A DNA stretch of 64,000 bases from Salimicrobium flavidum (GTDB lineage Bacteria > Bacillota > Bacilli > Bacillales > Halobacillaceae). Below, piece by piece: positions 1 to 7,749 of this stretch; within the stretch, counting starts at the first letter, position 1; the number at the start of each line of letters is the position of its first letter. The notes under the pieces are model-generated. The model was not told the DNA's origin, did not search any database, and was given only the letters and a program-made list of their open reading frames with translations. A program made the position numbers and the translations under genes. Where the stretch lies: NCBI RefSeq assembly GCF_900156645.1, contig NZ_FTOC01000005.1:62001-126000 (forward strand), in the 5' to 3' direction.

Positions 1-59
1 CAGATAGAAACTGTTTTGTTATAGTAATAAAAGAGTCAAATTTAGGAGGTATTTTTTTA

Positions 60-428
60 ATGTCTAACATTTATGATTATGCATATGATCTTGAAAAAGC
101 ACTAAGAAATAGTGAGGAATTCACTGCACTTAAAGACGCTTATGATAAAGTGATGAGTGATGAGTCTTCCAAGCAGATGTTCGAAGATTTCCGTCAGACA
201 CAAATGACGCTTCAGCAAAAGCAGATGCAGGGAGAAGAGATTTCAGAAGAAGAAGTTGAAAAAGCGCAAAGCGTTGTACAACTTGTTCAGCAACATCCTG
301 ACATCTCCAAACTCATGGAAGAAGAACAGCGTCTGAACACAGTCATCAATGACGTGAGTCAAATCATCACGAAACCGCTCGAAGACCTGTATGGTACTCC
401 GGAGCAAGGAGAACAGGGAGAACAGTAA
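60..428 (+). CDS. yheA: YheA family protein (UPF0342, YlbF/YmcA-like)
   Basis: This 122-residue, highly charged, all-helical protein belongs to the UPF0342/YheA branch of the YlbF/YmcA superfamily; relatives YlbF and YmcA act with YaaT in RNA processing and competence or sporulation control, but the exact job of YheA is not established. The sequence shows long heptad-like helices (roughly residues 8-60 and 62-100) and a Gly/Glu/Gln-rich tail. The start is supported by an AGGAGG Shine-Dalgarno at 43-48. It is followed at once by a terminator, so it looks monocistronic. Family assignment is from recalled homology and length; function is unproven. Confidence 0.85.
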   Translation: MSNIYDYAYDLEKALRNSEEFTALKDAYDKVMSDESSKQMFEDFRQTQMTLQQKQMQGEEISEEEVEKAQSVVQLVQQHPDISKLMEEEQRLNTVINDVSQIITKPLEDLYGTPEQGEQGEQ

Positions 429-432
429 AAAA

Positions 433-455
433 GTCGCCTCAGGCGGCTTTTTTTT
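433..455 (+). terminator. Rho-independent terminator of yheA
   Basis: A 6-bp GC-rich stem (GTCGCC/GGCGGC with one wobble, loop TCA) is followed by a run of eight T, starting a few bases after the yheA stop codon. The 190 bases between here and the next gene show no further feature I can support. Confidence 0.85.
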
Positions 456-646
456 ATGGGCAATTATCCGGATCCCTACCTGTATTCAGATGAATCTACA
501 TCTTCTCTCCCGCTATTCCAGGTATATCCCTTAACCAACCGCATTGTCTTTAAGGCATTGATTTGTCCATATTCTAAAAGGGATTTCCTGTATGTCTGTC
601 GAATATTGAAGGTGAAAGTGTTTTTATTAAAGGAGGGGGAAGAAAA

Positions 647-1414
647 ATGAACTTTTTTCGTGTAGAAGAACAGGAATCTTATATCCACATCCGTTTGGCA
701 AGGCCTGATAAGTATAATGCACTGGACACGGCTATGTTGCGTGAATTCAGAGAAGCACTTGGACAAGTCCGGGGGAGTGACAGGAATCTTGTACTTATTT
801 CGGGAGAAGGTCCCGGATTTTGTGCAGGCGGCGATATTTCGATGATGAAGGAATTCTCGGACGAGGAGAAATATAACGATCTTATGGATGATATCGATGC
901 TATTGTGACTGAAATATACACGATGCCGAAGATTGTGGTAGCTGCCCTCCACGGTGCAACAGTCGGACTCGGCTTAAGTATTGCTCTTAGCTGTGATTAC
1001 ATTATTGCCGAAAAGGAATCGGTGATTTCTATGAATTTTATCGGCATCGGTCTTGCTCCGGATGGCGGAGGACATTATTGGTTGAAAGAAAGACTGGGCG
1101 TTCATCACGCTAAACAGTATGCCTGGGAAGGATCGAAATTATCCGCCGAGGAAGCCCAAAAACTCAAACTGGTGGATATGGTTACAAGTGACCTGCTTAA
1201 TCAGGCAGAAGCCCTGATGACGAGCTGGAGCCGACGGCCGCTTCAATCAATGATAGCAACAAAAACCTTGTACCATCAGGCAGGTCTGGAAGAGCTGGAA
1301 TATTACCTGAAGCAGGAACGGATCAACCAGCGGAAACTGAGTGAAACGAAAGATCATCAAGAAGCTGTGCGTGCTTTCATGGAAAAAAGAAAACCTGAAT
1401 TCAAAGGTGAATAA
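647..1414 (+). CDS. yhaR: Enoyl-CoA hydratase/isomerase family protein
   Basis: A 255-residue crotonase-fold protein, expected to act on an acyl-CoA thioester in the cytosol (hydration or isomerisation of enoyl-CoA, or a related thioester reaction). Visible family features are the oxyanion-hole segment around residues 56-64 (GFCAGGDIS), the helix segment TVGLGLSIALSCD near residue 105, and the GIGLAPDGGGHYWLKERLG segment near residue 133, where a catalytic residue usually sits. Length and position next to yhaQP match B. subtilis YhaR. AGGAGGGGG at 631-639 decides the ATG at 647. Substrate specificity cannot be read from sequence; a 3-hydroxyisobutyryl-CoA hydrolase-like role is an alternative. 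Confidence 0.85.
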   Translation: MNFFRVEEQESYIHIRLARPDKYNALDTAMLREFREALGQVRGSDRNLVLISGEGPGFCAGGDISMMKEFSDEEKYNDLMDDIDAIVTEIYTMPKIVVAALHGATVGLGLSIALSCDYIIAEKESVISMNFIGIGLAPDGGGHYWLKERLGVHHAKQYAWEGSKLSAEEAQKLKLVDMVTSDLLNQAEALMTSWSRRPLQSMIATKTLYHQAGLEELEYYLKQERINQRKLSETKDHQEAVRAFMEKRKPEFKGE

Positions 1415-1503
1415 AAATATCGGAAGCTATTTCTGAAAAAACGGAGATTTTTAAAAGAAAAAACTCGTTGTCCTTCAGGTGGATGCTCTCCAAACACTAT
1501 ACA

Positions 1504-1535
1504 AAGGCCTTCCTCAGTTCAGAGAGGAAGGCCTT
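1504..1535. other. Strong inverted repeat between convergent yhaR and yhzD
   Basis: A perfect 12-bp inverted repeat (AAGGCCTTCCTC and its complement, 8-base loop) lies between the stops of yhaR (+) and yhzD (-). It has only a short T tract on the minus strand, so it could be a weak terminator for yhzD or simply a stem-loop that protects the 3' end. Confidence 0.5.
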
Positions 1536-1551
1536 GCCCATACCCATAACT

Positions 1552-1737
1552 TTATCTATGGAATAGCACCAGGTGCCCTTCAGGGGCCGCACAGCGATGG
1601 GTTTTCTCTTCATGTCCCAATTCACTCAATTTTTCTTTTCCAATCTCAGCAGCTTCCTTGTCGTTTTCTGCTTCAAAGGTTTCGTCGACTATATTTGTAC
1701 CATCCGGTTCGAATACCGTTAAGAAATAAGTTTTCAT
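1552..1737 (-). CDS. yhzD: YhzD-like small protein
   Basis: A 61-residue cytosolic protein beginning MKTYFLTVFEPDG with a conserved-looking HRCAAPEGHL segment near the C-terminus. It matches my recollection of the B. subtilis YhzD family, which has no assigned function. The start is well supported: a GAGGAGGA ribosome site lies at 1745-1752 on the minus strand. The gene diverges from yhaQ, and a palindromic operator-like site sits immediately downstream of its putative -10 box, suggesting it is repressor controlled. Confidence 0.75.
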   Translation of the reverse strand: MKTYFLTVFEPDGTNIVDETFEAENDKEAAEIGKEKLSELGHEEKTHRCAAPEGHLVLFHR

Positions 1738-1756
1738 AAAATATCCTCCTCTAAAA

Positions 1757-1801
1757 ATGAATGTTCATTCATATTATAAAAGGTTTGAAGATAAAATGAA
1801 A
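1757..1801 (-). promoter_or_regulatory. yhzD promoter with TetR-type palindrome
   Basis: On the minus strand a TTTCAT (1796-1801)/TATAAT (1773-1778) pair with a 17-base spacer precedes yhzD. Directly downstream of the -10, at 1757-1772, is the 7-2-7 inverted repeat ATGAATG-TT-CATTCAT. Its half-site equals that of the FadR-type box upstream of lcfB (32534-32553) but with a 2-base instead of 6-base gap, so a different TetR-family repressor is more likely. It could serve yhzD, yhaQ or both. Confidence 0.55.
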
Positions 1802-1849
1802 CGATTTTCCAAAAGAAACATAAATATGTCAGAAGGGAGTTGGAAAGTA

Positions 1850-2746
1850 ATGTTGAAGTTAGAAAATGTAACAAAAAAGTTCGGAGACTTTGCCGCTGTA
1901 GACCACTTGTCCTTGGAAATTCCTGCGAAGCAGATGTTCGGATTTCTAGGTGCCAACGGAGCGGGTAAAACGACGACATTCCGGATGATCCTCGGGTTGA
2001 TGGATCAGACGGAGGGGGATATCTCCTGGAATGATGGAGAAATCGGCTATGAACAAAGCCATCTTATCGGCTATTTACCCGAGGAGAGAGGCCTCTATCC
2101 GAAACTGAAAGTAGAAGATCAGCTTGTGTACCTTGCGAAGTTGAGAGGGATGAGTAAGCAGGAAGCGGTTCCTGAAATTAACAGATGGTTGGAGCGCTTC
2201 AAGGTGCCGGAATACCGGACGAAGAAGGTAGAGGAACTTTCCAAAGGGAATCAACAGAAAATCCAGTTCATTTCCGCCGTCTTACATAAGCCTAAGCTGC
2301 TGATTCTGGATGAACCATTTTCCGGGCTGGATCCTGTAAACGTCGGAATGTTGAAAGAAGCAGTAGTAGAATTAAAGGAGGCCGGCACATCGATCGTCTT
2401 TTCCTCCCACAGGATGGAACACGTTGAAGAATTGTGTGAGAGCCTTTGCATTATGCATAAAGGAAAACCGGTGGTGCATGGGGGGCTGAAAGAAATCAAG
2501 CGTTCCTTCGGAAAACAGAAGGTGCGGATCGAAGCTGAATTTGATGTCGGTTTCCTCCGTGATAAGGAAGAGGTCCTTCACTACAAAGAAACCTCAGAAG
2601 GAGCGATTTGTCAGGTGAAAGAAGATAAGGACGCCGAGGAGCTTTTCGAAGCTTTGCAGGGGAGAGGGTTTGTCCGCCAATTTGTTCTTGAAGAACCATC
2701 CCTCGAGGATATTTTCATCGAAAAGGTAGGGGAGTCGTATGAATAA
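1850..2746 (+). CDS. yhaQ: ABC exporter ATP-binding protein YhaQ
   Basis: The 298-residue ATPase subunit of a NatAB/YhaQP-type ABC-2 exporter; it powers the membrane partner encoded next. Visible motifs are Walker A GANGAGKT (about residues 34-41), signature LSKGNQQK, Walker B LLILDEPFSGLD and the H-loop SSHRMEH, followed by a C-terminal DUF4162-like extension. An upstream in-frame ATG at 1757 lies inside a palindrome and lacks a ribosome site; the ATG at 1850 follows AGAAGGGAG at 1831-1838 and matches normal family N-termini. The last 8 bases overlap yhaP, implying translational coupling. The exported substrate is unknown; relatives are implicated in sodium or antibiotic/peptide export. Confidence 0.88.
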   Translation: MLKLENVTKKFGDFAAVDHLSLEIPAKQMFGFLGANGAGKTTTFRMILGLMDQTEGDISWNDGEIGYEQSHLIGYLPEERGLYPKLKVEDQLVYLAKLRGMSKQEAVPEINRWLERFKVPEYRTKKVEELSKGNQQKIQFISAVLHKPKLLILDEPFSGLDPVNVGMLKEAVVELKEAGTSIVFSSHRMEHVEELCESLCIMHKGKPVVHGGLKEIKRSFGKQKVRIEAEFDVGFLRDKEEVLHYKETSEGAICQVKEDKDAEELFEALQGRGFVRQFVLEEPSLEDIFIEKVGESYE

Positions 2747-3968
2747 ATTTTTTGTTATTCTTTCCCACACTTATACCAATCGCATCAAATCGAGAGCTTT
2801 TATAATTACTACTTTGCTTACAATAGCCGCTATTCTCGTAATGGCTAATATCCAGACCATTATGGACACCTTCCAGGAAGAAGGAAGTGGAGAATCTACC
2901 ACTGCGATTATTGCCGAGGAGCCGGTGGCCTCTGCGCTCAGCTCTTCTATAACCGGAGGCGAACTTTATGAAGGAGGAGAGGAAGAAGCGAAAAAAGCAG
3001 TGCTTGAGGGGGAATATGATGGCTTACTTGTAGTTGAAGAAGGGGAAAACGGTTTGCCGGAAGGTCATTATTATATGGATCAGTTCACCTCTTCTTCAGG
3101 TGCGGAAGTTCGTCAGGCATTGCAACAGGTGAAGGCGACTATTGCCGCTGAAGAGCAGGAGATTTCCGGGGAGGCGTTAAGTGTTATATCATCCCCTGTT
3201 TCTTTTGAAACGACTGCACTGGAGGAAGGGGCGAAGTCGGAGGAAGAGTTGAACCAAGCCCGTGTCATCGTTTATATCATGTTGTTCGTGATGTACCTGG
3301 CAGTCGTGATGTACGGTAATATCATTGCAACAGAAGTGACTACGGAAAAATCGAGCAGAGTGATGGAAATTCTGATATCGAGTGTTTCTCCGGTAACACA
3401 AATGTTTGCGAAAATTACCGGAGTCGCTCTTGTAGGAGTGACTCAGATCGGTTTATTTATTCTTGCCGGTTTCCTTGGAATCACATTTGCAGATGATACA
3501 GAAGGGTCTCTTATTCAGATGGCGGGGCTCAGCAATCCTGATTGGGGGGTCATCAGCTACGCTGTATTATTCTTTCTTCTCGGGTACTTCCTGTATGCAA
3601 CACTTGCTGCTATGCTCGGTTCTCTTGTGAGCAGAGTAGAAGATGCACAACAGATTGTTACACCGATGATGATGCTCGTCATCGCAGCCTTCTTTCTCGC
3701 TATTTCGGCACTCAGCACTCCGGAAGCGACTTATATCATCATCGCTTCTTATATTCCATTTTTCACCCCTTTTGTCATGTTTACGAGGATGGGAGTGGGC
3801 GATGTTGCGTTATGGGAAACATTGGTTTCTCTCGGGCTCCTGGTCGGCACAATCTTCCTGCTTGGAATTATCGGGGCCAGAATCTACCGTGGAGGTGTGT
3901 TGATGTACAGTAGCGCGTCTTTACTGAAAAATGTGAAAGAAGCGATGCAACTCTCCAAAAAAGAATAA
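2739..3968 (+). CDS. yhaP: ABC-2 type permease YhaP
   Basis: The 409-residue permease partner of YhaQ. The architecture is typical of ABC-2/NatB proteins: one N-terminal membrane segment (about residues 18-40), a large acidic extracytoplasmic domain (about 45-175), then five or six membrane segments with the conserved cytoplasmic EVTTEKSSRVMEIL-type coupling helix near residue 203. Its start overlaps yhaQ by 8 bases (ATG at 2739). The Glu-rich external domain fits secreted proteins of halophiles. Substrate is not deducible from sequence. Confidence 0.87.
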   Translation: MNKFFVILSHTYTNRIKSRAFIITTLLTIAAILVMANIQTIMDTFQEEGSGESTTAIIAEEPVASALSSSITGGELYEGGEEEAKKAVLEGEYDGLLVVEEGENGLPEGHYYMDQFTSSSGAEVRQALQQVKATIAAEEQEISGEALSVISSPVSFETTALEEGAKSEEELNQARVIVYIMLFVMYLAVVMYGNIIATEVTTEKSSRVMEILISSVSPVTQMFAKITGVALVGVTQIGLFILAGFLGITFADDTEGSLIQMAGLSNPDWGVISYAVLFFLLGYFLYATLAAMLGSLVSRVEDAQQIVTPMMMLVIAAFFLAISALSTPEATYIIIASYIPFFTPFVMFTRMGVGDVALWETLVSLGLLVGTIFLLGIIGARIYRGGVLMYSSASLLKNVKEAMQLSKKE

Positions 3969-4012
3969 AAAAACATGTTTCCCTGTCCTATCGGCAGGGG
4001 ATTTGTTTTATA
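3969..4012 (+). terminator. Terminator of yhaQP
   Basis: A stem CCCTG/CAGGG (3981-3998) with A-rich 5' flank and a T-rich 3' tract ending TTTGTTTTA follows the yhaP stop directly. The stem is short, so termination may be partial. Confidence 0.6.
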
Positions 4013-4050
4013 ATGAATTAATTCTTGTCGAAATAAGGCGAAGTTTGATT

Positions 4051-4063
4051 AGTTTTAAAAACT
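4051..4063. promoter_or_regulatory. Palindrome upstream of GbsR-like gene (possible operator)
   Basis: AGTTTT-A-AAAACT is a perfect 6-1-6 inverted repeat about 85 bases upstream of the GbsR-like gene. Its arms resemble those of the 18-bp palindrome (CAGTTTAAACTG core) in front of opuAA. As both sites lie upstream of GbsR-family genes, they may be related operators; this is inference from similarity only. Confidence 0.4.
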
Positions 4064-4147
4064 GTCAAAAGTATCAAGCATTTCCTGAAGATTTTTGTTA
4101 GAATTAATTGAACAAGTAGGATAGAAAGAAACAGGAGGGGTCCTCCA

Positions 4148-4714
4148 TTGGAATATAAGGATTGGCAACAGTATGAGGAAACGAAAGAAAAATTCATTCA
4201 GGTAATCGCGAAAAATATGAATCTCTATGGAGTAACTCCATCCATTGGACGTTTGTATGGAGTTCTTTATTTTGCGCAGGAGCCTATGACTCTCGACGAC
4301 ATGAGAGAAGCTCTTTCAATGAGCAAAACGAGTATGTCCACAGGGGTACGTGCGTTATCAGATATGAAGATGGTGGAACCGGCATTCAAGAAAGGGGTAA
4401 GAAAAGATCTGTACAAATCGGAAGAGGATTGGTATAAATCTTTCACCTCTTTATTTTCCAGCAAATGGAAAAAAGATACAGAAACGAATATCGAAGAAGC
4501 TGATGAAACGATCGAAGAATTGAGATCTATAAAAAATCGGACGGAAGACCCTCAGTTGAAAGCACATATTGATGAAGATATCCGTAAATTGGTCTATGCC
4601 AAAAATTATTATAGATGGCTGATGAATTTTATTAGTGTAGTCGAATCAGGAGAGATATTCAAATATGTACCGAAAGTCGATCAGTCCCTGACGGAAGAGG
4701 AGGGGGACTCATGA
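4148..4714 (+). CDS. GbsR/MarR-family transcriptional regulator
   Basis: A 188-residue winged-helix repressor of the GbsR/OpcR type, which in B. subtilis sense choline and control betaine synthesis or uptake genes. The helix-turn-helix lies around residues 45-85 (MTLDDMREALSMSKTSMSTG), followed by a helical dimerisation/ligand region. It starts with TTG at 4148, chosen because AGGAGGGG at 4133-4140 is correctly spaced. It overlaps yhaM by 4 bases (ATGA), an unusual partnership. It is clearly paralogous to the minus-strand gene at 8277-8792 (shared KTSMSTG and KGVRKDLY segments). Its target could be yhaM, itself, or the distant opuA operon; the sequence does not decide. Confidence 0.82.
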   Translation: MEYKDWQQYEETKEKFIQVIAKNMNLYGVTPSIGRLYGVLYFAQEPMTLDDMREALSMSKTSMSTGVRALSDMKMVEPAFKKGVRKDLYKSEEDWYKSFTSLFSSKWKKDTETNIEEADETIEELRSIKNRTEDPQLKAHIDEDIRKLVYAKNYYRWLMNFISVVESGEIFKYVPKVDQSLTEEEGDS

Positions 4715-5658
4715 GTCAAGGTATCGCCCATTATCAGGTCGGAGAAACCTTCGATGATTTTCTGCTGATTATTTCCGCGAATAAAAGTGTTGCGAGTAAT
4801 GGAAAACCATTTCTCGCTCTGCTGTTACGAGATCGTACAGGAGAGATAGACGCTCGGCTTTGGGGAGCAAAAAAAGAGGACGAGACCCTTTTCACCAAGG
4901 GTGTTCTGGTCAAAGTATCCGGGGAGATCGGTCAATTCAGAAACAAACCTCAGCTTAAAATCCACCACATACGTCAAGCTCAGGAAGAAGACGGGGTGGA
5001 TGTAAAACAGTTTATAGAAAAAGCGCCTGTGAGCGTGGAGTGGCTGGAGGAACAGATAAAGGAATTCCTGTTTGAAATGACGAATGCAAGCCTGCAGCGT
5101 CTGACCCGTTACTTCGTGAAGGAATACTATGAAGATCTATTTACGTATCCTGCGGCAACGAGAAATCATCATAATTACGTTTCAGGACTTGCTCATCACA
5201 TCGTGACTATGCTGAGGATGGGGAAAGAGATAGGGGCAATCTATCCGGAAGTGAATAAAGATCTGCTTTACGCAGGTATTATTGTTCATGACTTAGGGAA
5301 AATCAAAGAATTGTCCAACCCTGAGTCTCCTGAATATACGACGGAAGGTAGACTTCTCGGACATATTTCCCTCATGGTGGAGGAAGTGGAAACCGCAGCT
5401 CGGGAGCTGCAGATCGAAGGTGAAGAAGTGATGGCACTTAAACACCTGGTATTGAGCCACCACGGAAAAACGGAGTGGGGGAGCCCGAAGCCTCCTTATA
5501 TCAGGGAAGCGGAGATCCTCCACTACATTGATATGCTGGATTCCCGCATTCAAATGATGAATGCTTCTTTACGGAAAACGAAGCCAGGTACCTTCACTGA
5601 AAAGATTTTTCCTCTTGAGCAACGTTCTTTTTATAAACCTTCCTTCGAGTCAGAATAA
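4711..5658 (+). CDS. yhaM: 3'-5' exoribonuclease YhaM
   Basis: YhaM (315 residues; B. subtilis protein is about the same length) degrades RNA 3' to 5' in a metal-dependent manner and trims 3' overhangs in the cytosol. The N-terminal OB-fold (about residues 10-90) binds nucleic acid and the C-terminal HD domain is catalytic: visible are HHNYVSGLAHH near residues 153-163, the HD pair at 193-194 (VHDLGK) and LSHHG near residue 249. It is translationally coupled by an ATGA overlap to the GbsR-like regulator and ends at a strong bidirectional terminator shared with prsA. Confidence 0.93.
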   Translation: MSQGIAHYQVGETFDDFLLIISANKSVASNGKPFLALLLRDRTGEIDARLWGAKKEDETLFTKGVLVKVSGEIGQFRNKPQLKIHHIRQAQEEDGVDVKQFIEKAPVSVEWLEEQIKEFLFEMTNASLQRLTRYFVKEYYEDLFTYPAATRNHHNYVSGLAHHIVTMLRMGKEIGAIYPEVNKDLLYAGIIVHDLGKIKELSNPESPEYTTEGRLLGHISLMVEEVETAARELQIEGEEVMALKHLVLSHHGKTEWGSPKPPYIREAEILHYIDMLDSRIQMMNASLRKTKPGTFTEKIFPLEQRSFYKPSFESE

Positions 5659-5691
5659 ATAGGCGAAAAAGAAGCGTAGACTTTTAGAAAA

Positions 5692-5731
5692 AAATAGCCG
5701 TTAGCCACTGCTCAGTGGCTAACGGCTATTA
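5692..5731. terminator. Bidirectional terminator between yhaM and prsA
   Basis: A near-perfect 17-bp stem (AATAGCCGTTAGCCACT and complement, 4-base loop) with A/T-rich flanks on both sides separates the convergent genes yhaM (+) and prsA (-). Confidence 0.9.
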
Positions 5732-5745
5732 TTGTTTAGGGAGCG

Positions 5746-6711
5746 TTATTCTTCAGAAGAATTACCTTCCTCAGAACCGGAAGAATCTCCGCTTTCAGAG
5801 TTTTCACTTCCGGAACCTTCAGAGTTGCTGCCTCCGGTTCCTTGTTCTGCAGATTGCTGAGGTTCGAAGAGATTCTGGAATTCATCCAGTTTCACGTCAA
5901 TTTCAGCATCTTGCATAATTTGGGATACGTGCTGTTGAAGTTGTTGCTGATCGACTTTTTGACTTACAAGAGTACGCTTGATTTCAGATTTAGCTTCTTC
6001 ATATGGCTTCACGTCTTCTGCTTCACGTTTATCGGTCACTTTAATGATGTGATAGCCGAATTGAGTCTGAACCGGATCACTTACTTCGCCAGCTTCAAGA
6101 CCGTACGCAGCTGCTTCGAATTCAGGAGCCATTTCTCCAGGACCGAAGTAACCGAGTTTACCGCCTTGCTGGGCAGAGCCATCGGTAGAGTATTCACTTG
6201 CCAGATTGCTGAACTCAGCTCCGTTATTGAGTTCTTCCTTGACCTGGTTAGCCGTTTCTTCATCTTCGACAAGGATATGGCTTGCCTGGACTTCAGTCTG
6301 CATACGTTCATAGTAATCCTTCATTTCCTGTTCGGAGATGTCTACTGTTTCAGCAGCAGCCTGCTCCTGAAGAAGACTTGAGCGGATCGTTTCTTTGAAG
6401 GCTTCTTCGCTTTCAAAACCGCTTTGTTGAAGTACCATCTCAAACTGATCTCCATACTGTTCTTTAAGGGAATCCAGTTCACTTTGTACCGCCTTGTCGC
6501 TTACATCATATTTTTCTTCAAGTACTTTATTGGTGACCATCTGTTGAAGGACCTGTTCCCCATGTTTATTTTTCAACTCGTTATAGAATTGTTCCTGAGT
6601 GATTTCACTGTTACCGGTCTCCACCACTGTTTCGGAGGATTCATCCGAACTGCATGCCGCAAGGCCGAAGACACTTGTCGCCAGAACAGTCGTCAATATC
6701 GCTTTTTTCAT
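5746..6711 (-). CDS. prsA: Foldase lipoprotein PrsA (peptidyl-prolyl isomerase)
   Basis: A 321-residue lipoprotein that folds exported proteins at the membrane-wall interface. The signal peptide ends in lipobox LAAC, with the lipidated Cys at residue 20. The parvulin-type PpiC domain spans about 138-230 (VQASHILV ... GYHIIKV), flanked by N- and C-terminal helical chaperone parts. The last 35 residues or so are a Gly/Ser/Glu low-complexity tail not usual in B. subtilis PrsA (about 292 residues). The start at 6711 is set by AAGGAGT upstream and the classical MKKAILTT signal sequence; an in-frame upstream ATG at 6783 gives a non-signal extension and is rejected. Confidence 0.94.
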   Translation of the reverse strand: MKKAILTTVLATSVFGLAACSSDESSETVVETGNSEITQEQFYNELKNKHGEQVLQQMVTNKVLEEKYDVSDKAVQSELDSLKEQYGDQFEMVLQQSGFESEEAFKETIRSSLLQEQAAAETVDISEQEMKDYYERMQTEVQASHILVEDEETANQVKEELNNGAEFSNLASEYSTDGSAQQGGKLGYFGPGEMAPEFEAAAYGLEAGEVSDPVQTQFGYHIIKVTDKREAEDVKPYEEAKSEIKRTLVSQKVDQQQLQQHVSQIMQDAEIDVKLDEFQNLFEPQQSAEQGTGGSNSEGSGSENSESGDSSGSEEGNSSEE

Positions 6712-6818
6712 TTTAATCGTACACTCCTTGTGTCTAATTTGTAGAGGTTGGCGTTGTTGACTGCCTAAAAGATAATATAACATACTTTTCCTTCTGCTTA
6801 CTACTATGAATGTATGTA

Positions 6819-6850
6819 AAAAACTCCACAGATTTCAGTCTGTGGAGTTT
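6819..6850 (-). terminator. Terminator of the small membrane protein gene at 6890-7078
   Basis: A 12-bp perfect stem AAACTCCACAGA/TCTGTGGAGTTT followed on the minus strand by a T-rich tract (TTTTTTACA). It lies just downstream of the minus-strand gene at 6890-7078. Confidence 0.8.
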
Positions 6851-6889
6851 CTGGGAAAGTGGGTAAAAATCGTTACGGAAAACCATTCT

Positions 6890-7078
6890 TTATAAAACAG
6901 TTATAACTTCAACGTAAGAAGATATCAATAGAATAGTGATCAGCACATTGATTGTGCGGAACATACGTGATTGTTTTTCTTTTTCCATTTTCGTTTTCAG
7001 ACATAGGGAATGAGTCAATGAGTTGAAAATGAAAAGTACAACTAAAGCGAATACTCCAAATACGACTGCGAAGTTCAC
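6890..7078 (-). CDS. Small two-segment membrane protein, unknown function
   Basis: A 62-residue hypothetical with two predicted membrane helices (about residues 3-22 and 42-60) joined by a short basic loop (KTKMEKEKQSR). I do not recognise the family. It is supported as a gene by a GTG start at 7078 with AGGAGGGG just upstream and by its own terminator. It lies between prsA and a DUF3267-like gene on the same strand. Confidence 0.65.
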   Translation of the reverse strand: MNFAVVFGVFALVVLFIFNSLTHSLCLKTKMEKEKQSRMFRTINVLITILLISSYVEVITVL

Positions 7079-7160
7079 AGACAGCCCCTCCTTTTACTCT
7101 TACGGTTACTTTATCAAAAACGGAAAGAAATGAAAAGACAGCCCTATTATAAGAGCTGTC

Positions 7161-7712
7161 TTATGCTTCTTTTCGCTGGATCAGAATGTCATAGCCGTCT
7201 TTCGCATTTTCGATGATACACCGGCGAGGTGCTTTCATGAAATGGTACAGATAAAGAAAGTCTGTAAAAGACATAGCAAAATTCACCGAAGTGATAATCA
7301 TGAAATAAACGAAATAATCCGGAAACATGAACGCCATCATATAAGAAGGTATGGTGATGAACAGTGTCGGTCCCATTGCCATCAGTATAGATGTGCGTTT
7401 CGAGAGTTTTGATTTGCATTGATAGAAGAAAGTCGGAAAGACCCGTCTTCTGAATTTGAAGAACACTTTCATCCGTTTATAGGTGAGCATCAGTGGCAAC
7501 ATGTGCATTAAACGATGCAGCAAAGGTAAAAGGAATAATACGATGACTACTGGTAACAGACCATAGTCTTTGACGTCATTTGATCCATGATACATGGATA
7601 AAGGTATGAACAAAAAAAGAAACGATAAAAGTCCGATCAGAGCAGAAAAGATGTAAATACGATTGAGGCCAAATTCTTTATTGATGTTTACTGATTTCCA
7701 GCAGTTCATCAT
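7161..7712 (-). CDS. DUF3267-like membrane protein
   Basis: A 183-residue integral membrane protein with four or five hydrophobic segments (about residues 18-40, 50-75, 110-130, 132-155). The segment LLHRLMHMLP near residue 65 corresponds to the short His-x3-His signature of DUF3267, a family annotated as putative zincin peptidases; the Glu of a canonical HExxH site is not present, so peptidase activity is doubtful. AAGGAGGG upstream supports the start; the first of two adjacent ATGs is chosen. B. subtilis and relatives often carry such a gene beside prsA. Family assignment is from memory of the motif. Confidence 0.65.
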   Translation of the reverse strand: MMNCWKSVNINKEFGLNRIYIFSALIGLLSFLFLFIPLSMYHGSNDVKDYGLLPVVIVLFLLPLLHRLMHMLPLMLTYKRMKVFFKFRRRVFPTFFYQCKSKLSKRTSILMAMGPTLFITIPSYMMAFMFPDYFVYFMIITSVNFAMSFTDFLYLYHFMKAPRRCIIENAKDGYDILIQRKEA

Positions 7713-7749
7713 ATAGAATCCCTCCTTTGCTATATTTATTTAGTAGGCA

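Noticed and set aside
456-650. 64-codon plus-strand frame between yheA and yhaR
   Set aside because: It begins inside the yheA terminator tail and ends at the yhaR start; no ribosome site of its own.
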